Assembly (NCBI RefSeq): GCF_019890635.1
Contig: NZ_JAIOAB010000030.1
Span: 1 to 64,000, forward strand
Source: Streptomyces sennicomposti
GTDB lineage: Bacteria > Actinomycetota > Actinomycetes > Streptomycetales > Streptomycetaceae
Length of the DNA stretch: 64,000 nucleotides
Direction: 5' to 3'
A program made the position numbers and the translations under genes. The notes below the pieces were generated by a model. That model was not told the origin of the DNA, did not search any database, and saw only the letters and a program-made list of their open reading frames with translations. Of the stretch, positions 49,585 through 56,487 are shown in pieces. How positions within the stretch are numbered: position 1 is the first letter of the stretch; each line of letters begins with the position of its first letter.

Positions 49585-51048
49585 GTGAGCCTTTGGACTT
49601 CCCTGGAGCCGGCGTCGGCGACCGTGGACCCCGGTGGCAGTACGCGTGTGCGGCTGCGGTTGCGCAACACCGGTGACGTGGTGGACGAGTACCGTTTTGA
49701 GCCGGTGGGTGACATCGCGCCGTGGACGACGGTGGAGCCGCAGACGCTGCGGTTGTACCCGGGCACGACGGGGACGGTCGAGCTGACGTTCGCCCCGCCC
49801 CGCACTCCGGACGCCACGGCTGGTCCGAATCCGTATGCGGTGCGGATCACGCCGACGGAGCATCCGGAGGCGGTGACGGTTCCGGAGGGGAACCTGACGA
49901 TCACCCCGTTCACGGAGGTGCGGGCGGAGCTGGTGCCGCCGACGGTGAAGGGCCGTTTCCGGGGGCGTCCTCGTCTGGCGGTGGACAACTTGGGGAACAC
50001 CAAGGTGACCGCGTCGGTGAGTGGCAGCGACAACGGTGATCAGTTGTCGTACGACCTTCATCCGAGCAATGTGCAGATCGAGCCGGGCCGGGCGGCGTTC
50101 GTGAAGGCGACGCTGAAGCCGCGGAAGATCATCTGGTTCGGGGCGAAGGAGCAGCGCCCCTACACGCTGTCCGTGCAGCGTTCGGGCGCGAACCCGCTGC
50201 CCGTTGAGGGGACTTACCTCCAGCGCGGCTTCCTGCCCCGCTGGCTCGCCACCTTCTTCGGAGTCTTCCTCGCCCTCGGCATCACCTTCACGATGCTGTG
50301 GATCGCCTACAAGCCCAACGTCAGCAGCGGCGCCACCGAGAAGCTCGCCGAGGCCGGCAGCACACTCGCGCCGTCCCCCTCGGCCTCCCCGGTCCTGCCC
50401 GCCCCACCGTCCCCTTCCCCAGCGGAGCGTTCGCCCGAGGCGCCGGCCGGAGGTGACGGCGACGGCAAGGGCGACGGCGGCTCCGGCGGTGACGGCGGCA
50501 GCGGCGGCAGCGGCGGCTCGGGCGGCGCACCAAAGAAGGAGAAGCCCAAACCGGTCGTGCCCGCCTCGAACGTCGTGCTGCGCAACACCACGACCAAGAA
50601 GTGCGCGGACATCCCGGGCTACGACAAGGGCACCAAGGCCGGGCCCGTGCGCGAGTACACGTGTGACGGCACCTCGCACGACAACCAGCTGTGGGACCTG
50701 GAGGTGACGGACCCGAAGGGCGGTCCCGGCGGTGCGCCCCTCTTCCTGATCCGCAACGTCAAGGACCGGTTCTGCATGGACCTCGCCAATTACGGTGCGG
50801 CGCCCCTGCGCTCACCGATCGCCGAGTACACCTGCGACGGCACCACCGCCGACAACCAGCTGTGGTGGGCCGAGAAGCAGCCGAGCGGCGCCTACTGGAT
50901 CCGCAACTTCGCCAGCGACAACAAGTGCCTGGACGTGTCGGGCTACAGCACGGGCGGCAACGACACCCCGCTCACGATCTTCGACTGCTCCAACACCGAC
51001 GACCAGGAGTGGCTGATCATTCCCCAGACGTCCCCGGCGGGTGAGTGA
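49585..51048 (+). CDS. CIS-associated membrane protein with ricin-type lectin ectodomain (paralogue 2)
   Basis: The first 210 residues are nearly identical to paralogue 1, followed by the membrane segment WLATFFGVFLALGITFTMLW. A Pro/Ser then Gly/Ser linker (SGGSGGSGG) leads to a ricin B-type beta-trefoil at about 330-485, with three QxW-like repeats: NQLWDLE, NQLWWAE and DQEWLII. Paired Cys in each lobe (KKCADI...YTCDG; RFCMDL...YTCDG; KCLDVS...FDCS) fit the fold. The ectodomain would bind sugars of the wall or matrix. The stop lies at the start of paralogue 3, so the two are probably cotranscribed. Confidence 0.87.
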   Translation: MSLWTSLEPASATVDPGGSTRVRLRLRNTGDVVDEYRFEPVGDIAPWTTVEPQTLRLYPGTTGTVELTFAPPRTPDATAGPNPYAVRITPTEHPEAVTVPEGNLTITPFTEVRAELVPPTVKGRFRGRPRLAVDNLGNTKVTASVSGSDNGDQLSYDLHPSNVQIEPGRAAFVKATLKPRKIIWFGAKEQRPYTLSVQRSGANPLPVEGTYLQRGFLPRWLATFFGVFLALGITFTMLWIAYKPNVSSGATEKLAEAGSTLAPSPSASPVLPAPPSPSPAERSPEAPAGGDGDGKGDGGSGGDGGSGGSGGSGGAPKKEKPKPVVPASNVVLRNTTTKKCADIPGYDKGTKAGPVREYTCDGTSHDNQLWDLEVTDPKGGPGGAPLFLIRNVKDRFCMDLANYGAAPLRSPIAEYTCDGTTADNQLWWAEKQPSGAYWIRNFASDNKCLDVSGYSTGGNDTPLTIFDCSNTDDQEWLIIPQTSPAGE

Positions 51049-51049
51049 C

Positions 51050-52477
51050 ATGTCCGGCCTGTGGACCTCTCTGGAGCCGGCGTCGGCGACCGTGGACCCC
51101 GGTGGCAGTACGCGTGTGCGGCTGCGGTTGCGCAACACCGGTGACGTGGTGGACGAGTACCGTTTTGAGCCGGTGGGTGACATCGCGCCGTGGACGACGG
51201 TGGAGCCGCAGACGCTGCGGTTGTACCCGGGCACGACGGGGACGGTCGAGCTGACGTTCGCGCCACCCCGCACTCCGGACGCCACGGCCGGTCCGAATCC
51301 GTATGCGGTGCGGATCACGCCGACGGAGCATCCGGAGGCGGTGACGGTTCCGGAGGGGAACCTGACGATCACCCCCTTCACGGAGGTGCGGGCGGAGCTG
51401 GTGCCGCCGACGGTGAAGGGCCGTTTCCGGGGTCGGCCCCGTCTCGCCGTGGACAACTTGGGGAACACCAAGGTGACCGCGTCGGTGAGTGGCAGCGACA
51501 ACGGTGATCAGTTGTCGTACGACCTCCACCCGAGCAATGTGCAGATCGAGCCGGGCCGGGCCGCCTTCGTGAAGGCCACCCTCAAGCCGCGGAAGATCAT
51601 CTGGTTCGGGTCGAAGGAGCAGCGCCCCTACACGCTGTCCGTGCAGCGGTCGGGCGCAAATCCGCTGCCCGTGGAGGGGACTTACCTCCAGCGCGGCTTC
51701 CTGCCCCGCTGGCTCGCCACCTTCTTCGGAGTCTTCCTCGCCCTCGGCATCACCTTCACGATGCTGTGGATCGCCTACAAGCCCAACGTCTCCAGCGGCG
51801 CCACCGAGCGGGTGGCCGCCGCCGGCAGTACGCTCGCGCCCTCCGCGGAGCCGAGCCGGCCGCTGGTCTCCGCGCCTCCGGAGCAGCCCAAGGAGCCCAC
51901 TCCGGCACCGGCCGGGGGCGGGGAGTCGGAGAAGCCGAGCGGTGGGGGAGACACCGGGGCCCCGCCGCCGCACACCTCCGGTTCCTCCGGCGGGTCCGGC
52001 GGGTCCGGTGGTTCGGGCACGTCCGGTGGTTCGGGCGGCGGTGGCTCCCCCGCCAAGCCGAAGCCCAAACCCGCTGAGGCCGCAGGCCAGTTGATCATCG
52101 GACAGGGATCGAACCGCTGCGTCGACGTCACCGGCGGTGAGGACGGCGTGGGCCGCGACGGCACCCGGCTCCAGATCCGGGACTGCAAGCGCACCCCCAA
52201 CCAGAAGTGGCAGTTCCTGGGCGACGGCACGGTGCGCTCGCTCGGTATGTGCATGGACGTGGCGTGGGGGTCCAAGGACGACGGGGCGGCGATCCAGCTC
52301 GCCCGGTGCAGCGGCAACCCGGCGCAGACGTTCGTGCTGAGCACCCAGGGCGACCTGGTGAACCCGCAGGCGAACAAGTGCGTGGACGCGGTGGACAACG
52401 GCACCGGCAACGGGACCAAGCTCCAGCTGTGGACGTGCGCCGGAACCCCCAACCAGAAGTGGCGGGTCCAGGACTGA
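51050..52477 (+). CDS. CIS-associated membrane protein with ricin-type lectin ectodomain (paralogue 3)
   Basis: The N-terminal 210 residues and the membrane segment match paralogue 2 almost exactly. The linker is Pro/Glu- and Gly/Ser-rich, and the ectodomain (about 345-475) is a shorter ricin B-type trefoil with QKW, QTF and QKW repeats (NQKWQFL, AQTFVLS, NQKWRVQ). It is clearly different in sequence from that of paralogue 2. I chose the ATG at 51050, preceded by GGGTGAG, over the GTG at 51041; both overlap or abut the previous stop. It has no promoter like those of the first two. Confidence 0.86.
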   Translation: MSGLWTSLEPASATVDPGGSTRVRLRLRNTGDVVDEYRFEPVGDIAPWTTVEPQTLRLYPGTTGTVELTFAPPRTPDATAGPNPYAVRITPTEHPEAVTVPEGNLTITPFTEVRAELVPPTVKGRFRGRPRLAVDNLGNTKVTASVSGSDNGDQLSYDLHPSNVQIEPGRAAFVKATLKPRKIIWFGSKEQRPYTLSVQRSGANPLPVEGTYLQRGFLPRWLATFFGVFLALGITFTMLWIAYKPNVSSGATERVAAAGSTLAPSAEPSRPLVSAPPEQPKEPTPAPAGGGESEKPSGGGDTGAPPPHTSGSSGGSGGSGGSGTSGGSGGGGSPAKPKPKPAEAAGQLIIGQGSNRCVDVTGGEDGVGRDGTRLQIRDCKRTPNQKWQFLGDGTVRSLGMCMDVAWGSKDDGAAIQLARCSGNPAQTFVLSTQGDLVNPQANKCVDAVDNGTGNGTKLQLWTCAGTPNQKWRVQD

Positions 52478-52507
52478 CCGCGCGGCGGCACCGACCACGC
52501 GGCGGCA

Positions 52508-52530
52508 GCGGGGCCGGTGACCGGCCCCGC
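52508..52530. terminator. Hairpin between convergent paralogue 3 and ATPase genes
   Basis: GCGGGGCCGG (52508-52517) pairs perfectly with CCGGCCCCGC (52521-52530) across a three-base loop. It sits in the 55-base gap between two convergent genes. Confidence 0.7.
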
Positions 52531-52532
52531 GG

Positions 52533-54578
52533 CTACCAGGAGCCGTCCCCCGGCAGCAGCCGCCCCGCCTTGCGGTACTCGCGGCGGGCGCCCTCCAGCA
52601 GATCGGCCGCGGTGACCGTGCCGCCGCGGCCGGCGGCGAGGTACGCGGCGGTCACCACGGCGCTGCGGATGGAACCGCCGGCCAGCTCGAAGTCGGCGGA
52701 CAGCGCGCCGAGTTCGATGCCGTCCCCGCACGGCACGTGGGACAGGCTGTGCCGCCACAGGGCCAGCCGCTGCCCGGCGTCGGGGAACGGGAAGTCGACG
52801 ACCAGGTCGAGCCGCCGGGTGAACGCCTCGTCGATGTTGGCGCGCAGGTTCGTGGTGAGCAGGGCGATGCCGTCGAAGGACTCCAGCCGCTGGAGCAGAT
52901 AGGCGCTCTCCATGTTGGCGTACCGGTCGTGCGAGTCCTTCACCTCCGAGCGCTTGCCGAACACGGCGTCGGCCTCGTCGAAGAGCAGCACGGCGTCGGT
53001 GCGGTCGGCCTCGGTGAAGATCCGCTCCAGGTTCTTCTCGGTCTCGCCGACGTATTTGTCGACCACCGAGGACAACTGGACGACGTAGAGGTCCAGGCCG
53101 AGTTCGGCGGCGACGACCTCCGCCGAGAGCGTCTTGCCGGTGCCGGACTCGCCGGCGAACAGACCGAGCACGCCCCGGCCCCGGCCGCCGCCCGCGCTGA
53201 GCCGCCAGTCGCCGAGGACGCGGTCGCGGTGGCGGGCGCGCAGCGCGAGTTCCCGCAGCTGGGTCAGGGGCCGTTCGGGCAGGACCAGGTCGGTCCAGTC
53301 GACGGCGGGGCGGATCCGGCGGGCGTGCTGCTCCAGGCCGGAGGCGGACTGCCGGCGGGCGGCGGCGCGCAGATGCGCCGCGGTCAGCTCGGCGCCCTCG
53401 AAGGCGGCGAGGTCCCGCGCGGCGCGGGCGGCCCGGGTGACCCGCTCGTCGGGCAGGTGGTACGGCGCGACGGTGGCGGCCAGGTCGAAGCCGGGCTCCG
53501 CCCCGAGGACGGCCGCCCAGGCGAGCACCGCGCCCGTGCCGCGCCGGGGCGCCTCCAGCACCAGCGGGTCGCCGGCCCCGTGGTCGCACCACTGGGGGTC
53601 GTACGGCCGGGTGCCGGTGATCAGCACGGGCACGCCGGAGGCCGCCAACTCCCGTACCAGGGAGCCCGGTTCCTCGGGCAGCGTGGCGAGGACGATCGCG
53701 GCGCCGCTCAGCCGGGCCTCGCGCAGCAGGTCGGGCACCCGGTCCTCGGGTCCGGCGAAGTGCAGGGCCGGGAGCCCGGCGGTGCGCAGGGCGGAGGCGG
53801 CGCAGGAGAGTCCGTCGCCCTCGCGGCTCTCGCGCAGATAGGCGGTGAGCGGGGGAGCGGCGGTGAGCCGGGCGGCCAGCAGATCGGTGAAGCGGGCGAA
53901 CTCGTCGTCGGAGCCGTCCGTCTGAGGCGGTTCCGGCAGCGGGCGCAGATGCGCGGCGAGCGCGGGATCGGGGGTGTCGTCGCCGAGCAGATGCGCCACG
54001 ACCCGGTCCGGTACGCGCAACGACCGGCTCAGCAGGGGACGTTCGGGCTCCTCCACGATGAGCAGCCCGAGCGAGACCAGCGGGGCCGTGGGGTGCAGCC
54101 GGGCCCGGGCGGTCGCCGAGTGGACGGGGATGCCGCACAGGTCCAGGGCGAGGGCCACGGTGGCCCGCCGCCGGCTCACGTCGTCGTTCAGATAGCCGTA
54201 CAACTGCTCGAAGGCGCGGTCGAGGTCGGGGGCGAGGGCGATGACGAGGAGCGCGGCGTCCAGCTCGGTCAGACCGAGCCGCGCGCACAGTCTGGCCACC
54301 GGGTCCTGCGCGGGCGCGGGGGCGGCGGTCAGGTCATCGGGCGCCGCGCCGGGCGCGGGCTCCGCCGGGCGCAGCAGCCGGCGTACCGCGTCCTCCGACA
54401 GATACAGGCCGCGCAGCGGATCGCCGGCCGTGGGATCGCCCGCCGAGCGCTCCTCGACCAGCCCGGCGACCCGCCCGCGCAGCTCGGCGAGGCGGGTGAG
54501 CAGCGCGTCGGCGTCGCCGGGTTCGGGCGCCGGGACACCGGGGGCGGTGCGGTGCGCGGGGGTGGTCGGTGCGGTCAC
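52533..54578 (-). CDS. AAA+ ATPase of the contractile injection system (Afp15 type)
   Basis: The 681-residue protein has an N-terminal winged-helix-like half (LGLTELDAALLVIALAPDLDRAFE and following) and a C-terminal AAA+ module: Walker A GESGTGKT near 472-479, the KYVGETEKNLERIFTEA segment, Walker B VLLFDEADAVFGKR near 528 and the arginine-finger region DEAFTRRLDLVVDFPFPD. This architecture is that of the Afp15/Pvc15 ATPase found in nearly all extracellular-type injection-system loci and thought to help assembly or cargo loading. The GTG at 54578 overlaps the DUF4255 stop (GTGA); the longer in-frame reading from 55493 is not family sequence. Confidence 0.93.
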   Translation of the reverse strand: MTAPTTPAHRTAPGVPAPEPGDADALLTRLAELRGRVAGLVEERSAGDPTAGDPLRGLYLSEDAVRRLLRPAEPAPGAAPDDLTAAPAPAQDPVARLCARLGLTELDAALLVIALAPDLDRAFEQLYGYLNDDVSRRRATVALALDLCGIPVHSATARARLHPTAPLVSLGLLIVEEPERPLLSRSLRVPDRVVAHLLGDDTPDPALAAHLRPLPEPPQTDGSDDEFARFTDLLAARLTAAPPLTAYLRESREGDGLSCAASALRTAGLPALHFAGPEDRVPDLLREARLSGAAIVLATLPEEPGSLVRELAASGVPVLITGTRPYDPQWCDHGAGDPLVLEAPRRGTGAVLAWAAVLGAEPGFDLAATVAPYHLPDERVTRAARAARDLAAFEGAELTAAHLRAAARRQSASGLEQHARRIRPAVDWTDLVLPERPLTQLRELALRARHRDRVLGDWRLSAGGGRGRGVLGLFAGESGTGKTLSAEVVAAELGLDLYVVQLSSVVDKYVGETEKNLERIFTEADRTDAVLLFDEADAVFGKRSEVKDSHDRYANMESAYLLQRLESFDGIALLTTNLRANIDEAFTRRLDLVVDFPFPDAGQRLALWRHSLSHVPCGDGIELGALSADFELAGGSIRSAVVTAAYLAAGRGGTVTAADLLEGARREYRKAGRLLPGDGSW

Positions 54579-55273
54579 GGCGCGATGCCCGTTCCGTCCG
54601 CGCCGCGGGACCGGCGGGCCGCCGAGCGGGCTTCGCGCACCGCCGCCACCTGCGGGGGCCGGTGGGCGCGCTCCTCCGGCTCGGCCGCGTCGGCGTCGCC
54701 GTCGAGGCGGCGGACGCGGACCACCGCGCCCTCGGTGACGGGCGGGCCGGCGTCGTAGTCGGGGTAGGCGGGGAAGGGCACGGTGGTCACCAGGTCCAGG
54801 GACGGCTTGAGTTCGCCGCCGAGCGCGGACCAGATCTCGGCCAGCGACCGGGACTCCGTCTGGCTGCCGGCCACCGACAGCGGCACGGCCATGCCCAAGG
54901 CGCCCAGGGCGCCCGGGAGTTCCGAGGGGGCGAGCAGTTCGCGCGGCAGCAGGGTGGCCAACACCGCCGACAGGAGCCGGTGTTCGTCCTGCGGCTGCCG
55001 GGTCCACGCCGTCACCAGGTACGACAGCCGGAACCAGCGCGGCGGACGGCGCCGTTTCACGACCACGTCCCGTTCGTCCATCACGGGCAGCTGGCCGCGC
55101 TGGCGGCGGGCCACGTCCTCCCGGATGTCGTAGAGGTAGGCGTTGATCGTCGGCGCGTTGCGCCGGGCGGCCCAGTCGCGGGTCGGGGCGTCGAAGGCGA
55201 CGTCGATGCCGGAACCGGCCAACGCCCCGCCCTCCAGCAGGGACTTGAGGACCTCGTCCACCTCGTGGATCAC
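54575..55273 (-). CDS. DUF4255 tail terminator (Afp16 type)
   Basis: The 232-residue protein (MIHEVDEVLKSLLEGGALAG) is the DUF4255/Pvc16 family. It has the typical NAPTINAYLYDIREDVARRQ and RWFRLSYLVTAWTRQPQDEHRLLSAVLATLL segments. The family caps the end of the sheath and tube and sets the particle length. It is followed directly by the AAA+ ATPase gene. The C-terminal 40 residues are a charged, variable tail. Confidence 0.93.
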   Translation of the reverse strand: MIHEVDEVLKSLLEGGALAGSGIDVAFDAPTRDWAARRNAPTINAYLYDIREDVARRQRGQLPVMDERDVVVKRRRPPRWFRLSYLVTAWTRQPQDEHRLLSAVLATLLPRELLAPSELPGALGALGMAVPLSVAGSQTESRSLAEIWSALGGELKPSLDLVTTVPFPAYPDYDAGPPVTEGAVVRVRRLDGDADAAEPEERAHRPPQVAAVREARSAARRSRGADGTGIAP

Positions 55274-55449
55274 CGTCGCGCTCCCGCCCTGCCGTGCTCT
55301 GTGCCGCCGTCCGTCCGGCCGTGCTCTGTCCGCCGGTCATCCGGCCGTGACCGATCCTGCCCCCGCCCCGGCCGGGTCCGCAGGCGTGCCGGGGACGGCG
55401 GCGGGGCACACCGCGCTGCCCTGAAGGCCATCCGGTGCTGCCCGTCGGC

Positions 55450-56118
55450 TCAGATGTAACCTTCCTTGAGGGCGTACGCCACGGCATGCGCACGGTTGCG
55501 CAGGTGCAGCCGGGTGGTGAGCCCGTGGATGACGTTCTTGACGGTGCGCTCGGAGTACGACAGCTTGCCCGCGATCTCCCCGGTGTCCAGCCCCTCGGCG
55601 ACCAGCCGCAGCACGTCCACCTCGCGCGCCGTCAGCCCGGAGACCGGCACCCCGGCGACCCCGGCCGCGTTGCGGTGCAGCGTGCCCACCTGGTCGATGA
55701 GCCGGCCGAGCAGGTCGGCGGGCAGGTCGCCGTCGCCGCGCGCGGCGGCGAGCACCGCCTGCACCAGGCGGTGCGCGGTGGCCTCGTGCCGCCACACGAT
55801 GGCGCCCACCCCGCACTCGATGACATCGAGCAGCCCGGCCTCCCGCAGCGAGCTGACCACGAGCACCGCTCGCGCGCCCTCGCCGCGCACCAGCCGGCGC
55901 AGCCGGGCCAGGGCGGCCTCGTCGAGCGTGTCGTCCACGAGCAGCGCCACCGTGCCCGGCCCGGAACCCGACTCCTCCCGGAGGTCTACTTCGGGATACC
56001 GGCGCAGTTGGCTGAGTACCCCCTCGCGCAGGATCGGGTCCGTGGCGTGCACTGCCACCGGGGTCCGGTCGGCAGGGCCGGCCGTACCGGGGCGGGTGGT
56101 GCCGGATGAGCTGAGCAA
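55450..56118 (-). CDS. LuxR-family regulator with atypical receiver-like domain
   Basis: The C-terminal LuxR helix-turn-helix is clear (LTAREVDVLRLVAEGLDTGE then IAGKLSYSERTVKNVIHGL). The N-terminal 120 residues follow a receiver plan (VAVHATDPILREGVLSQLRR, ALLVDDTLDEAAL, AVLVVSSLREAGLLD), but the conserved Lys near the end is replaced by the sequence VWRHE, and no sensor kinase is adjacent. It is probably an orphan or phosphorylation-independent regulator. I propose the TTG at 56118, preceded by GGGGGAAG; a GTG at 56058 is the alternative. Being upstream of the DUF4255-ATPase genes, it may control the injection system. Confidence 0.8.
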   Translation of the reverse strand: MLSSSGTTRPGTAGPADRTPVAVHATDPILREGVLSQLRRYPEVDLREESGSGPGTVALLVDDTLDEAALARLRRLVRGEGARAVLVVSSLREAGLLDVIECGVGAIVWRHEATAHRLVQAVLAAARGDGDLPADLLGRLIDQVGTLHRNAAGVAGVPVSGLTAREVDVLRLVAEGLDTGEIAGKLSYSERTVKNVIHGLTTRLHLRNRAHAVAYALKEGYI

Positions 56119-56487
56119 GCGTCTTCCCCCAAGTCCGCGGGTCCGTCGCCTGTGTGGGTTCGGTGACGGGCGTGCGTCCTCAGATTCCTGCGGTAGAAGG
56201 GGCTCGCACAATCGTGGAACACCACGAGGGGCACCACGAGAAGAGGCCCGAAGGACCACGAGGTTGCCCGCGAGGGCGGCTTCGCCGGCCCCGCGGTCGG
56301 CACCAGTGGGCCTTGTCACGGCACCGCGCGGTGGCCAGGGACGTCTCCGTGTACGGACGGTGTCGCGGCCGGGCGCGGCGGCGGCGTCCGGACCGCAGCG
56401 GAGCAACCGAGTGAACCACCGCGACAGCGGGCGTGTACAGGGGCGTGACAGATGTGCGAGCGAGCGTATGAACGGGGATGTGGGCCG
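56119..56487. other. Divergent regulatory region between two LuxR-type genes
   Basis: This 369-base region separates oppositely oriented regulators. On the plus strand GTGACA (56445-56450) and TATGAA (56467-56472) are 16 bases apart and could be the promoter of the large regulator, with a short leader. I see no gene here. Confidence 0.4.

Larger units (their letters stand above)
47795..51790 (+). repeat. Three direct repeats of about 730 bases (shared N-terminal module)
   Basis: The blocks at about 47795-48530, 49585-50320 and 51055-51790 encode the same cytosolic domains and anchor and are nearly identical at the DNA level, including third positions, while the sequence after them is unrelated. 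Blocks 2 and 3 are closer to each other than to block 1. This suggests recent duplication or ongoing gene conversion. Confidence 0.9.

Noticed and set aside
47801..52498. Long minus-strand frames opposite the three paralogues
   Set aside because: They repeat only because the sense genes repeat; composition is that of antisense GC-rich DNA.
33000..56200. Mobile element or prophage borders around the injection system
   Set aside because: I looked for integrase, transposase, tRNA attachment sites and direct repeats at the edges and found none.
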